64,000 bases of DNA, from assembly GCA_017410375.1 (NCBI GenBank), contig JAFQQW010000066.1:1-64000 (forward strand), read 5' to 3'. A program made the translations under genes and the position numbers. Every line of letters starts with the position of its first letter. The stretch's first letter is position 1. Below, piece by piece: positions 52,047 through 60,374 of the stretch. This DNA comes from Clostridia bacterium (GTDB lineage: Bacteria; Bacillota; Clostridia; RGIG6154). The notes under the pieces are model-generated. The model was given only the letters and a program-made list of their open reading frames with translations. It searched no databases and was not told the origin of the DNA.

Positions 52047-52718
52047 TCATGAATTTTTTGATTCAAAAAGCAATTTTACGCCGATTTCACCCACCAAATC
52101 CGGGTCATGAAACAGCACGGGGATATAAGACGGCTTTCGGTATTCTGTAAGAAATGCACGGCTTTTTTCCAAATCCACACTGCTTCCCGTAACCAGATTC
52201 AGGGTAAGATTCTCCTTAGAATAACACTCGTCACCGCAAAGCACAATTTGTTTTTCGCCAAAAGAAATCAGCACCACCGACGAACCCTTACCGTGTCCGC
52301 CAATGTGGCGCACCAAAACGCCCTTTGCGATTTCCTTTTCACCGGCAAAAAGCTCTGTGCGGTTATCTTTAAGATAGCTTTCTCCCTGTTCAAATGCCTC
52401 TTTTTGAATGTGCACCGTGGCATTTTTGTAATAGTGCACCGCATCAATATGGTCGTGGTGGCTGTGGGTCAGAATAATTTCGTCAATTTCGTTCCGGGGG
52501 ACGCCAAACGCTTCCAGCACCTCCACAGGCTTTTGAAATGCAAACAGCGGAAACCCGGGCATGGTATCACAGCCCACATCGATCAGAATTTTTTTGTTTT
52601 CGGTTTCCAGCAGGAAAAAAAGCAGGCTGATGGGCTGTTTCTTTTCCTTTGCACCGCCTTCAAAAATCATGGATTCTGCAAGCTCGGTTTTGCCGTATTG
52701 CAGGGCATATAATTTCAT
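52047..52718 (-). CDS. MBL-fold metallo-hydrolase
   Basis: A 223-residue metallo-beta-lactamase fold protein. THSHHDHID (near residue 84) is the HxHxDH zinc motif, and GGHGKGSSVV and LCGDECYS supply the later His and Asp. It resembles the N-acyl homoserine lactonase-like subgroup, which opens lactone rings. It overlaps the SGNH gene by 4 bp. A lactonase or esterase role in uronate metabolism would fit the context but is unproven. Confidence 0.85.
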   Translation of the reverse strand: MKLYALQYGKTELAESMIFEGGAKEKKQPISLLFFLLETENKKILIDVGCDTMPGFPLFAFQKPVEVLEAFGVPRNEIDEIILTHSHHDHIDAVHYYKNATVHIQKEAFEQGESYLKDNRTELFAGEKEIAKGVLVRHIGGHGKGSSVVLISFGEKQIVLCGDECYSKENLTLNLVTGSSVDLEKSRAFLTEYRKPSYIPVLFHDPDLVGEIGVKLLFESKNS

Positions 52719-53350
52719 AAGTGCACCTCATTGAAAGCATCTACATTTTCCTTAAGGAAGGTAAGAAGCTTATCTGCAATGGCTTCATAGCCCTCGCTGT
52801 TAAAGTGTACGCCGTCGGTTTGCTTTTCGGGCATTTTTTCGGTAACCGCGTATACGTCAATCACCTTTAAATGATACTTTTCCGCAAGAGAAATAACCGC
52901 TTCGTTTCGCGCAAGCACACGGGCGTTGCGCTCGGGGTCTGCAAGATAAGACGACAGCACCAAAAAAACAGGCGTGTCGGGGAAAAAACTGATTAAGAAC
53001 TGCACCATTTTTTCATAATATGCCTTGTATTCGGTAGAATCCTCCAAATGCCAGCCGTGCAGACCGTTGTTAAACAGCACCGCGTCCCGACGGGCTTCCT
53101 GCTTTGCAAAAAGTGCTATCGCATCGCAAAAAAACGGATTATCAAGCCCCTTTGAGGTGCCGAACCCGTCAAATAAAATCTGCTCCTCCGAACGCAGGGT
53201 TGCCACACGTCTTGTGCCGCAGGAAATGGAGTCGCCGATATACAAAACCCGGTTGCGCTCTAAGTTTTTCGCCCGGTCAATCCACACATTGTCCCATTCA
53301 TAGCCCTCGTATTTTTCTGTTCCGTTTTCTCGTTCGTAAGTAAATTCCAT
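52715..53350 (-). CDS. SGNH/GDSL-family esterase in the pectin cluster
   Basis: A 211-residue SGNH hydrolase. YIGDSISCGT contains the nucleophile Ser, FNNGLHGWHLED the block III region, and DGVHFNSEGY the Asp-His pair. Size and context (GH28 downstream) suggest an acetylesterase acting on pectic or rhamnogalacturonan sugars. No signal peptide. It is 16 bp after the AraC gene and overlaps the metallo-hydrolase gene. Confidence 0.85.
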   Translation of the reverse strand: MEFTYERENGTEKYEGYEWDNVWIDRAKNLERNRVLYIGDSISCGTRRVATLRSEEQILFDGFGTSKGLDNPFFCDAIALFAKQEARRDAVLFNNGLHGWHLEDSTEYKAYYEKMVQFLISFFPDTPVFLVLSSYLADPERNARVLARNEAVISLAEKYHLKVIDVYAVTEKMPEKQTDGVHFNSEGYEAIADKLLTFLKENVDAFNEVHL

Positions 53351-53366
53351 TTTTAATCACCTTTCT

Positions 53367-54158
53367 TTATTTTGATAATCGCGCTTTCCGATACCCGGTG
53401 GGGGAAAGGGAAAAACGCTCTTTAAAATGCCTTTCAAAATTTGCATAATCATAAAAGCCCGACTCAAAGCAGATGTCCGTAACCGTCATATCGGAATACT
53501 CCAGCAGTTTTCTGGCATAATCATAACGGACGGTACTTAAATATTCCTTAAAATTCACACCGCATTCCTTTAAAAAAAGACTGCTCATGTAAGAGGGCGT
53601 GACCGATGCGGCAGAAGCGATATCCGAAAGCCCGATATCCTCCCGGAAATGGTTTTGGATATACAGCATAGCCTTTTGCGTTCTTGTCATATAGCCGTGC
53701 TTGTGGGTGTTGTTTATCCGGCATATCTTCCCTAAAATGCTGTTTAACAAATAAAAACTGTATGTATCATCATTTTCAGCCGAGGCAAGGTTTAACTCAT
53801 GCATCACGCCTGCAAGATAATCTGCATCTTCATCCGAAAGGTGGACGCTGTCCGAATCAAACACGGTTGAAAGCTTAAACAGCATATCGTTGTCGCAGAC
53901 CTCGCCCATAAACATTAAGGTGATGACCTGCGCGCCCTCGGTGACAACCTTGTGAAAGTTCACAGGCGTCATAAAAAACAACATGTTTTTCTCGATGTTC
54001 CGCTCCACCCCGTCTATGATATAACTTCCGCTTCCGGACAGAATCAGTTCCATCTCATAAAACTCATGCCAATGGGTGGGATAACTGCTGATAAACTTTT
54101 CCTTGACCATGATTTTTTCGTTTTTGATTTTCTGCAGCTTGGTATATCTGTCTATCAT
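53367..54158 (-). CDS. AraC-family regulator of the pectin cluster
   Basis: A 263-residue protein. Cupin sensor (HWHEFYEMELILSGSG near residue 28) and C-terminal double HTH (about 160-260, with VTDICFESGFYDYANFERHF) are clear. ATG at 54158 follows GGGGGTGA; the longer frame upstream is antisense to the aldolase gene and is rejected. It is first in the minus-strand SGNH-MBL-GH28 cluster and divergent from the aldolase gene, either of which it may control. Confidence 0.9.
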   Translation of the reverse strand: MIDRYTKLQKIKNEKIMVKEKFISSYPTHWHEFYEMELILSGSGSYIIDGVERNIEKNMLFFMTPVNFHKVVTEGAQVITLMFMGEVCDNDMLFKLSTVFDSDSVHLSDEDADYLAGVMHELNLASAENDDTYSFYLLNSILGKICRINNTHKHGYMTRTQKAMLYIQNHFREDIGLSDIASAASVTPSYMSSLFLKECGVNFKEYLSTVRYDYARKLLEYSDMTVTDICFESGFYDYANFERHFKERFSLSPTGYRKARLSK

Positions 54159-54288
54159 ATCTTCACCCCCCTTGTTCAATTTTACAGCATAATCGTAAAA
54201 AAAGCAATACTTTTCCATAAATTTGCAATGCAAGGTCAAAAAAAAGATGGTATAGTATAGCCGTACAGAAAAAAGGAGGCATCTTACA

Positions 54289-54936
54289 ATGAAACTTTTT
54301 ATTGACACAGCAAACATTGAAGAAATTAAAGAAGCAAACGAGCTTGGTGTAATCTGCGGTGTAACCACCAACCCGTCCTTAATTGCAAAAGAAGGCAGAG
54401 ATTTTAAAACGGTCATTGACGAAATCACATCTATTGTAGACGGCCCGATATCTGCTGAGGTTATCAGCACAAAGGCAGAGGGCATGGTGGAAGAAGCCGT
54501 TCCGCTGGCAAACATGCATAAAAATATTGTAATCAAAATTCCCATGACTGCAGAAGGGTTAAAAGCGGTCAAAAAGCTTAGTGCTATGGGCATTCATACA
54601 AATGTAACTTTGATTTTCTCGGCGGCACAGGCATTGCTTGCCGCCCGGGCAGGCGCAACCTATGTCAGTCCGTTTTTAGGCAGACTGGACGACATCAACG
54701 CAGACGGTCTTGGCTTGATTTCGGACATTGTGCAGATTTTTGAGGCACATGCCATTTCCACCGAAATTATTTGTGCCAGCATCCGCAGTGCAGGACATGT
54801 AACCGAAGCGGCAAAGCTTGGTGCGGACATCGCAACCGTGCCGTATAAGGTGATTTTGCAGATGCTTCAACATCCGCTTACCGATGCAGGCATCGAAAAA
54901 TTCTTAAAGGATTGGGAAGGGCATTTAAATCGATAA
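54289..54936 (+). CDS. fsa: Fructose-6-phosphate aldolase / transaldolase-like (FSA/TalC)
   Basis: A 215-residue class I aldolase of the small transaldolase type. [10 protein letters not shown] opens the barrel, CGVTTNPSL follows, and Lys83 in NIVIKIPMT is the Schiff-base residue. Length matches FSA/TalC proteins (about 215-220). It may act as a transaldolase in the pentose phosphate pathway or as an F6P aldolase; sequence alone does not decide. AAAGGAGG precedes the start. Confidence 0.9.
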   Translation: MKLFIDTANIEEIKEANELGVICGVTTNPSLIAKEGRDFKTVIDEITSIVDGPISAEVISTKAEGMVEEAVPLANMHKNIVIKIPMTAEGLKAVKKLSAMGIHTNVTLIFSAAQALLAARAGATYVSPFLGRLDDINADGLGLISDIVQIFEAHAISTEIICASIRSAGHVTEAAKLGADIATVPYKVILQMLQHPLTDAGIEKFLKDWEGHLNR

Positions 54937-54944
54937 CAATAGCC

Positions 54945-54973
54945 TTGACGGCAACACGCTTTTGTGATACAAT
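54945..54973 (+). promoter_or_regulatory. Promoter of the YgjV-like gene
   Basis: TTGACG (54945-54950), 17-bp spacer, TACAAT (54968-54973). Confidence 0.65.
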
Positions 54974-55007
54974 CAAGCAGGCGAAAAAATTTAAATGAGG
55001 TGGATGT

Positions 55008-55517
55008 ATGACGTCAATTGAAATTTTTGGGCATGCTTTGGGCATATTTGCCATGGCGTGGGGCTTTTGTACCCTACAGATTAAAGATGCAAAACGCATG
55101 ATGCTGTTTTATGTGTTCCTGTGTCTGTTTTTCGGGATTCATTATTTGTGTCTGGGGGCGTTTGTGGGCTTTTGCATGAACATGGTTGGTGTTTTGCGGA
55201 ATGCAGTATACTATTTCGGCTATAATGTAAAATGGTTACAGCATCGTGCGGTACCGATTGTGTTTACGGTCATCTGTGGTGTTTTAGGCTTTATTTTCCG
55301 GGAAAACAATACATATGCTTTTCTGATGATTGCAGGGCTCACCATCAACAGCTTCTGCTTATCCTTTAAAAACACCCAGAATATCCGAAAAAGCATCCTG
55401 GTTACCTCGCCCATGGTTTTGATTTATAACCTTTTAGTCCCCTCCTGGGGCGGTGCGATTTATGAATCCTTTGCCATACTGTCCGCTCTTATCGGCATTT
55501 TCAAAAATAAAGAGTAA
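55008..55517 (+). CDS. YgjV-family inner membrane protein
   Basis: A 169-residue membrane protein with about five or six hydrophobic segments. It resembles the Imp-YgjV family in length and in blocks such as FFGIHYLCLGAFVGFCMN, MVGVLRNAVYYFG and SWGGAIYESFAILSALIG. No biochemical function is established for the family. GAGGTGG precedes the ATG. It is single, with its own promoter and terminator. Confidence 0.8.
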   Translation: MTSIEIFGHALGIFAMAWGFCTLQIKDAKRMMLFYVFLCLFFGIHYLCLGAFVGFCMNMVGVLRNAVYYFGYNVKWLQHRAVPIVFTVICGVLGFIFRENNTYAFLMIAGLTINSFCLSFKNTQNIRKSILVTSPMVLIYNLLVPSWGGAIYESFAILSALIGIFKNKE

Positions 55518-55548
55518 ACATCTCCCTCTGATGAGGGAGATGTTTTTA
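55518..55548 (+). terminator. Terminator after the YgjV-like gene
   Basis: ACATCTCCCTC, loop TGAT, GAGGGAGATGT, T-run. It begins next to the stop codon. Confidence 0.88.
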
Positions 55549-55555
55549 TATCTAC

Positions 55556-55596
55556 AAAAAAAGACGGAATTCTTTTTAAAAGAATTCCGTCTTTTT
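55556..55596. terminator. Terminator of the lipoprotein gene at 55601
   Basis: AGACGGAATTCTTTT and AAAAGAATTCCGTCT arms, A- and T-runs outside. A long stem 4 bp from the stop codon of the minus-strand gene. Confidence 0.88.
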
Positions 55597-55600
55597 CAGA

Positions 55601-56098
55601 TTACTCTCCGGTTGTAAATACAAATGTTTCTTCTACAAATTTAGGACTCATCCAATCATCTTCATCATATACCGAAAGGGTGAATTCTATTTCCTCAACC
55701 TTTTCAATACCTAGCTCTTCAAACTCGGTATCAAAGAAAGAAATATCGCTCTTTGCTTTTTTTCCGCTTTGCACAGTTTCCGCCCAAAACGGATCACACA
55801 TGTACCCGTTTACAGAAACATTTTTCATGGTAAACATCAGATTTTTATCTGTCTTGTTTTCAAGCTCTGCTTTTAAAGTATAACCCCACAAATTGTCCTC
55901 TTCAATATCTGTGATTTTGAAAATACAATTTTCATCATCAACAAATATTTTTTCAACCATCCCTTTACTGTCCTGCGCAGGTGCTTCTTTCGGTGCAACT
56001 TTTTCTGCGCCCGTTGTACTCGAATCGACTCCGCATCCAACCAGTACAACAACCAGCATGCATGACAGAACCACTAACAACATTTTTTTGAAATTCAT
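55601..56098 (-). CDS. Lipoprotein of unknown function
   Basis: A 165-residue lipoprotein. Signal peptide with lipobox LVGC (Cys near residue 21). The mature part is acidic and beta-rich, with a small domain containing NKTDKNLMFTMKNVSVNGYM, a pattern seen in DUF4352-like immunoglobulin-fold lipoproteins. AGGAGG precedes the ATG at 56098. It is divergent from a small XRE regulator and shares two 19-bp operators with it. Confidence 0.75.
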   Translation of the reverse strand: MNFKKMLLVVLSCMLVVVLVGCGVDSSTTGAEKVAPKEAPAQDSKGMVEKIFVDDENCIFKITDIEEDNLWGYTLKAELENKTDKNLMFTMKNVSVNGYMCDPFWAETVQSGKKAKSDISFFDTEFEELGIEKVEEIEFTLSVYDEDDWMSPKFVEETFVFTTGE

Positions 56099-56116
56099 AA
56101 AGATTCCTCCTATTTT

Positions 56117-56188
56117 TGACATTTAGTGAATGTCATATTTTACATCATTATATCATATAATTTACTTGTTGACAAGTACTAAATGTCA
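56117..56188. promoter_or_regulatory. Divergent promoter region with two 19-bp operators
   Basis: Operator 1 is TGACATT-N5-AATGTCA at 56117-56135, a perfect dyad. Operator 2 is TGACAAG-N5-AATGTCA at 56170-56188, with five of seven pairs. For the leftward lipoprotein gene, TTGTCA (56170-56175) and TATAAT (56147-56152) lie 17 bp apart, so operator 2 covers its -35. The centres are 53 bp apart, about five helical turns. Confidence 0.75.
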
Positions 56189-56204
56189 AAAAGGGGATTT
56201 TTTT

Positions 56205-56444
56205 ATGTTTATAAATAAAAATGTTGACGGTTCAAATAATATATGTGGGAAAAAAATCTCCGAATTACGGAAAAGTATGCATGTATCACAAAGAATTCTG
56301 GCAGACAAATTGCAATTATCCGGTCTGGATGTGGACAAAAACGCAATTCAAAGAATCGAGTGCGGAAAAAGATTTGTAACGGATATTGAATTGTTGGCAT
56401 TCTCTAAAATATTTAATGTAAGTGTTGATGATTTATTAAAATAA
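56205..56444 (+). CDS. Small XRE-family helix-turn-helix regulator
   Basis: A 79-residue protein that is almost only a Cro/C1-type HTH (about 17-75, KKISELRKSMHVSQRILADK to VDDLLK). ATG at 56205 follows AAGGGGA. The upstream part of the open frame is the promoter region. Two dyads between it and the lipoprotein gene are its likely binding sites. It resembles repressors that control a single neighbour and themselves. Confidence 0.88.
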   Translation: MFINKNVDGSNNICGKKISELRKSMHVSQRILADKLQLSGLDVDKNAIQRIECGKRFVTDIELLAFSKIFNVSVDDLLK

Positions 56445-56458
56445 AAACTGCATAATAC

Positions 56459-56488
56459 AAAAAAAGCTCCCGTTCGGGAGCTTTTTTT
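56459..56488. terminator. Bidirectional terminator
   Basis: AAAAAAAGCTCCCG, loop TT, CGGGAGCTTTTTTT. It lies between the XRE gene and the convergent lipoprotein gene. Confidence 0.92.
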
Positions 56489-57014
56489 ATCTTTCAATTA
56501 TGTAGGCAAAGCTGTTGGAAGCAAGCACATTTTCTTCAACGGTATCAAAATACACCTGATGTCCTTCATAGGTTATGGAGTACACATACAAATCATCCAT
56601 ACCTATGCCGTGCGATTCAACCGCAAGCCCTGCAAGATCCGAAATCTCATCGGGCGTATATTCCTTGTCCTTTTCCATTCCGAACACGAAATCCGAAAGG
56701 GTTGCATTTACCGCATGGCAGATTGAATCCTCGGCAGGCTCCTGCAGGCTTAAATCATCCTGATTTACAAAGCAGAAATAGTTACCCGTTTTGGGAAAAT
56801 GAAATGCAGTCCCCAAAATCCAGGTCGCACCGTCTGACGGTCCGTACTCTTCTTTGATTTCGCTGTAGGTCTTGCCCAGAACCTCTAAAAGCTTGGGATT
56901 AAATCCGCTCTGCACTTTCGGTTCTGCTTGCTTTTCAGGCTCTTTTCCGCCACAGCCCGCAAGCAAGCATGACAGAAGCATCACCGCAACCAATAATGAA
57001 ATGATTTTTTTCAT
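56487..57014 (-). CDS. Lipoprotein of unknown function
   Basis: A 175-residue lipoprotein with lipobox LAGC (Cys near residue 21). The mature part starts with a Glu/Lys-rich linker and then has LLEVLGKTYSEIKEEYGPSD, a segment resembling small secreted domains that precede a Gly-rich loop. No catalytic motif is visible. AAAGGAG precedes the ATG at 57014. It stands alone between the XRE gene and the thiamine operon. Confidence 0.75.
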   Translation of the reverse strand: MKKIISLLVAVMLLSCLLAGCGGKEPEKQAEPKVQSGFNPKLLEVLGKTYSEIKEEYGPSDGATWILGTAFHFPKTGNYFCFVNQDDLSLQEPAEDSICHAVNATLSDFVFGMEKDKEYTPDEISDLAGLAVESHGIGMDDLYVYSITYEGHQVYFDTVEENVLASNSFAYIIER

Positions 57015-57072
57015 ATGTACCCACTCCTTTGCTTTTATTATATACCGCTTCGCAACAAAAAGCAAGAGTTTG

Positions 57073-58512
57073 TTATTCTGTCAGGTTAAACGCGTGATTT
57101 AACGGTCCCGCGCCTTGTCCTAAATCCAACATGGCAGAGAGTGCGCCCGAAACATAATCTTTGGCGCTTTGTACGGCTTCCTCCAATGAAAGTCCTTTGG
57201 CAAGACCACAGGCGATGGCACTTGATACTGTACAGCCCGTACCATGGGTGTTGGGATTGTCTATCCTTTTCCCGTAAAACCACTTAAAAATGCCGTTTGC
57301 ATACAGCAAATCATTGGCATCACAAACAAGGTGACCGCCCTTTAATAACACCGCACAGCCAAAAGCATCCCCTATACTTTTGGCTACTGTTTCCATATCG
57401 TCGGCATTTTGAATGGTAAGCCCCGACAACGCTTCCGCCTCGGGGATGTTGGGGGTTACGAGGGTTGCAAGGGGAAAAAGCATTTTTGTAAGTGCTTCCA
57501 CCGCTTCGTTTTTTATCAGAGGATTTCCGCTGGTTGCCACCATAACCGGATCGACCACAATATTTTTGGCTTTGTAGAATCGAAGCCTTTCTGCAATCAC
57601 CGCAATCAGTTCTTTGGAAGAAACCATGCCGATTTTTACCGCATCGGGGAAAATATCGGTAAACACCGCGTCCAGCTGTTGTTTTAAAAAGGCAGGAGAA
57701 GCTTCTTCAATGGCGCGCACGCCCATGGTATTTTGTGCTGTCATGGCGGTGATGGCACTCATGCCATACACACCGTTTGCAGTCATGGTTTTAAGGTCTG
57801 CCTGAATGCCTGCGCCGCCGCTTGAATCACTCCCTGCAATGGTGAGTGCCGTCCTCATTTTTCTTTTTCCAAACAGTACTTCTTCTGCTTTTTCAAAATC
57901 AGCAATATAAAAATCTGCAGTTTTTTGGAGTTGTTCCTGCTCTTGTTCATGGGAATCCAACACACCGACCGTAATAAAGCCGTCTCGCTTTGCGGTTTGC
58001 AGAGCATGCAGAGCATCCTCAACCACCGCCGTTTCCTCTTTTTCGGTTTCAAGATGCGCTTGTGCCTCACGGTAAATGTGCGGTTTTTCTTTTCCGTGCC
58101 CCACTTCGGCACAGGTGAAAATCTCTGAAAAACAGGAACGCACACCAAGCCTTTGAAGGGCAGTTTCCGCTAAAGCTTTGTCCGTGACGGTGGCAACGCA
58201 CATTTTTATGCCCCGTTTTTGCAGACACGCCAAAAAGGCTTTCACGCCTTTCTTTAACAAAACCTGTTCCTTATAAAAATCTTCAATCATTCGGGTGATG
58301 CCTGCTACAATTTCCTCTACCGAAAGAGAAACCCCGTAATTTTGCCGATAATACATGGCAGATTGCTCTAAGGTAAAGGTTTTAAAGGTTTCTTTTAAGT
58401 TTTCTTTGGGTTCTTTGCCCAAAGTACGGAGATAGTCCTCGGCAACGGTATCCCAGATACCCATGGAATCTAAAATTGTACCGTCCAGGTCGAATATTGC
58501 ACCTTTAATCAT
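57073..58512 (-). CDS. thiD: HAD phosphatase - HMP-P kinase (ThiD) fusion
   Basis: A 479-residue fusion. Residues 1-215 are a HAD-type phosphatase with FDLDGT (Asp8, Asp10), VATVTD and [14 protein letters not shown]. Residues 219-479 are a full-length ThiD kinase starting [19 protein letters not shown] and ending with the [14 protein letters not shown] anion hole. ThiD phosphorylates hydroxymethylpyrimidine (phosphate). There is no good ribosome binding site before Met219, so the domains are probably one chain. The HAD part might act on thiamine phosphate or HMP-P, which is inference. It overlaps thiE by 8 bp. Confidence 0.92.
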   Translation of the reverse strand: MIKGAIFDLDGTILDSMGIWDTVAEDYLRTLGKEPKENLKETFKTFTLEQSAMYYRQNYGVSLSVEEIVAGITRMIEDFYKEQVLLKKGVKAFLACLQKRGIKMCVATVTDKALAETALQRLGVRSCFSEIFTCAEVGHGKEKPHIYREAQAHLETEKEETAVVEDALHALQTAKRDGFITVGVLDSHEQEQEQLQKTADFYIADFEKAEEVLFGKRKMRTALTIAGSDSSGGAGIQADLKTMTANGVYGMSAITAMTAQNTMGVRAIEEASPAFLKQQLDAVFTDIFPDAVKIGMVSSKELIAVIAERLRFYKAKNIVVDPVMVATSGNPLIKNEAVEALTKMLFPLATLVTPNIPEAEALSGLTIQNADDMETVAKSIGDAFGCAVLLKGGHLVCDANDLLYANGIFKWFYGKRIDNPNTHGTGCTVSSAIACGLAKGLSLEEAVQSAKDYVSGALSAMLDLGQGAGPLNHAFNLTE

Positions 58513-59149
58513 CCTTTACCACCTGCTTTGTTAAATTCTTTAGCTCGCGGGTGGCATTTTCAATGTCGGCTGCTCCAAAAATCGCGCTGATGACCGCCAC
58601 ACCGCATATTCCGCTTCCCGAAAGCTTTAAAACATTTTGTTTGCCAATACCACCAATGGCGATGACGGGAATCCTGACCGCCGCACAGATTTCTTTTAGG
58701 GTTTCAAGGCTCACGTCCTCCGCATCGGCTTTAGAGCCTGTTTGAAACACCGCGCCGACCCCTAAATAATCCGCACCTGCTTTTTCTGCCAAAATGGCCT
58801 GCTCCACTGTTTGTGCCGACACGCCCAAAATTTTGTCCTCGCCAATCAAAGCACGCACCGCCGTTGCTTCCATATCTTTTTGTCCCACATGAATGCCGTC
58901 AGCGTTTGCCTTTCGCGCAATATCAATATTGTCGTTTACCACAAAGGGAACGCCATATTTTGCACAAAGGGCTTTGATTTCCAGGGCTTCCTGCAAAAAA
59001 GTGTCCTCGTCTAATTCTTTTTCCCGAAGCTGAACAAAAGTCGCACCGCCCTTTAAGGCCTGCTCCACCTGCTCTGAAAGCGTGCTGTTTCCAAGCCATG
59101 TCCTGTCGGTCACCGCATAGAGCAGTAAATCTTTTTTATCGCACTTCAT
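58505..59149 (-). CDS. thiE: Thiamine-phosphate synthase
   Basis: A 214-residue TIM-barrel enzyme. YAVTDR, QLREKELDEDTF, VNDNIDIA and the phosphate loop VIAIGGIG are hallmarks. It joins HMP-PP and thiazole phosphate to give thiamine phosphate. It overlaps thiM by 14 bp and the ThiD fusion by 8 bp. Confidence 0.94.
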   Translation of the reverse strand: MKCDKKDLLLYAVTDRTWLGNSTLSEQVEQALKGGATFVQLREKELDEDTFLQEALEIKALCAKYGVPFVVNDNIDIARKANADGIHVGQKDMEATAVRALIGEDKILGVSAQTVEQAILAEKAGADYLGVGAVFQTGSKADAEDVSLETLKEICAAVRIPVIAIGGIGKQNVLKLSGSGICGVAVISAIFGAADIENATRELKNLTKQVVKDD

Positions 59150-59957
59150 AGCTTGCTCCTTTGTTCAATGTTTGCGCATCCATATTATAAATGGCATCAA
59201 TAATACGGTTTCGTAACGTAGAATTCCCCTCGCCCGGCAAAAGATGCGCACAGCCGATTTCGCCCGCAAGACCCATCATGCAAACCGCCGCCGCTATGGC
59301 TTTTGTTTTGTCTTGCGGATTGGCAACGGCAAACGCGGTGGCAAGTCCCGAAAGCTGACAGCCCGTGCCGGTAATGCCGCTCATTTCAGGTCTGCCGTTG
59401 CGGATAACATAACAATTTTGCGTGTCCGCAACCAAATCTATCGCGCCCGTAACCGCAATGACTGCGCCTGTTTTTTGGGAAAAATCCTTTACAAAGCGCA
59501 CCATTTCGTCTAAATTCTCCTCTGTCACCGTGTCCGCAGAATCGGCATCCACCCCTTTGGTGGTACCAAATCCTAAGGCTAAGGTTTTAATTTCCGAGAT
59601 GTTTCCGCGAATGATATCGGGGCGAATTTTTTGCATCAGCGCCAAGGCTGTTTCGGTGCGGAGCTTGCTTGCACCTGCCCCGACCGGGTCAAGCAGTACC
59701 GCATGCCCCTCTTCCTTTGCTTTTGTGCCTGCCACAAACATTCCCTCAATACTTCTTTCGTTTAAAGTTCCGATGTTGATGCAAAGACCACCGCAGATGG
59801 ATGTGATATCTTCCACATCTTTAGGCTCGTCAGACATAATCGGACTTGCACCGCACGCCAAAATCGCGTTTGCCACATCGTTTACCGTCACATAGTTTGT
59901 GATGCAATGCACAAGCGGTTTGCTCTCTCTTACTTTTTCAAGCTGGTTTCCTAACAT
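59136..59957 (-). CDS. thiM: Hydroxyethylthiazole kinase
   Basis: A 273-residue ribokinase-fold enzyme. HCITNYVTVNDVAN and ASPIMSDEP near the N-terminus, DPVGAGAS, and GTGCQLSGLATAF in the anion hole region are diagnostic. It phosphorylates the thiazole moiety in salvage. ATG at 59957 follows AGAGG; the frame extends upstream into the riboswitch terminator region without a start signal. Under TPP riboswitch control. Confidence 0.94.
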   Translation of the reverse strand: MLGNQLEKVRESKPLVHCITNYVTVNDVANAILACGASPIMSDEPKDVEDITSICGGLCINIGTLNERSIEGMFVAGTKAKEEGHAVLLDPVGAGASKLRTETALALMQKIRPDIIRGNISEIKTLALGFGTTKGVDADSADTVTEENLDEMVRFVKDFSQKTGAVIAVTGAIDLVADTQNCYVIRNGRPEMSGITGTGCQLSGLATAFAVANPQDKTKAIAAAVCMMGLAGEIGCAHLLPGEGNSTLRNRIIDAIYNMDAQTLNKGASYEVR

Positions 59958-60020
59958 TTTTTGCCTCTTTCTCCGAATTTTTCGGGTTGTATTCAATTAT
60001 CCAGCGGAAACCTTCCTTTT

Positions 60021-60061
60021 AAAAAACAAAAAGCGGAAATTATCGATTTGATAACTTCCGC
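60021..60061 (-). terminator. Riboswitch-controlled terminator before thiM
   Basis: On the minus strand GCGGAAGTTATC, loop AAATC, GATAATTTCCGC, then two T-runs. It lies directly after the TPP aptamer and should form when TPP is bound. Confidence 0.85.
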
Positions 60062-60073
60062 AAATATGCTTAT

Positions 60074-60164
60074 TTTCAGGCATCCCTACGTTGGCATTAT
60101 CCAAATCAGGTTATCGGTCGAAGGTCGCACCTTCCTCTCAGCCTGTATTACAAGCTCCCGTCTG
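60074..60164 (-). ncRNA. TPP (THI-box) riboswitch
   Basis: On the minus strand the aptamer contains GGGAGCTTG, CTGAGAGGAAGG, ACCGATAACCTGATTTGG and ATAATGCCAACGTAGGGA, the conserved THI-box blocks in order. It binds thiamine pyrophosphate and controls the thiM-thiE-thiD operon by transcription termination, given the adjacent terminator. Confidence 0.97.
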
Positions 60165-60179
60165 TTTAATTGTAAGTCT

Positions 60180-60208
60180 ATTATACTCCTTTTTTCTTAA
60201 AAATGCAA
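60180..60208 (-). promoter_or_regulatory. Promoter of the thiamine operon
   Basis: On the minus strand TTGCAT (60203-60208), 17-bp spacer, TATAAT (60180-60185), about 15 bp before the aptamer. Between here and 60338 I see only T-rich sequence without a gene or further structure. Confidence 0.75.
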
Positions 60209-60338
60209 GCCTTTTTCTGCATTTTATTTATGCATATCCCTTTGGGATGGGTTAAAGCTTACCTTTTCAACATTTTCGTTCCATACCTTTTGCTATACTC
60301 ACCTCTTATTCAGTATCCCGAATTCAGATGTAACTATG

Positions 60339-60374
60339 CAAAAAAGGCTGTAAATTTAATACAGCCTCTTTTTT
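60339..60374. terminator. Terminator after the LysR gene, GGCTGTAA family
   Basis: AGGCTGTA, 7-base loop, TACAGCCT with flanking A- and T-runs, ending TTTTTTAGG. It shares sequence with 1-22 and 41243-41275. Confidence 0.88.

Noticed and set aside
54159-54593. N-terminal extension of the AraC frame antisense to the aldolase gene
   Set aside because: The extension overlaps the aldolase gene head-on. The ATG at 54158 with GGGGGTGA is a clear start.
57073-57858. ThiD as a separate gene starting at Met219
   Set aside because: There is no proper ribosome binding site before that codon and the HAD part runs on without a stop, so a single fusion protein is more likely.
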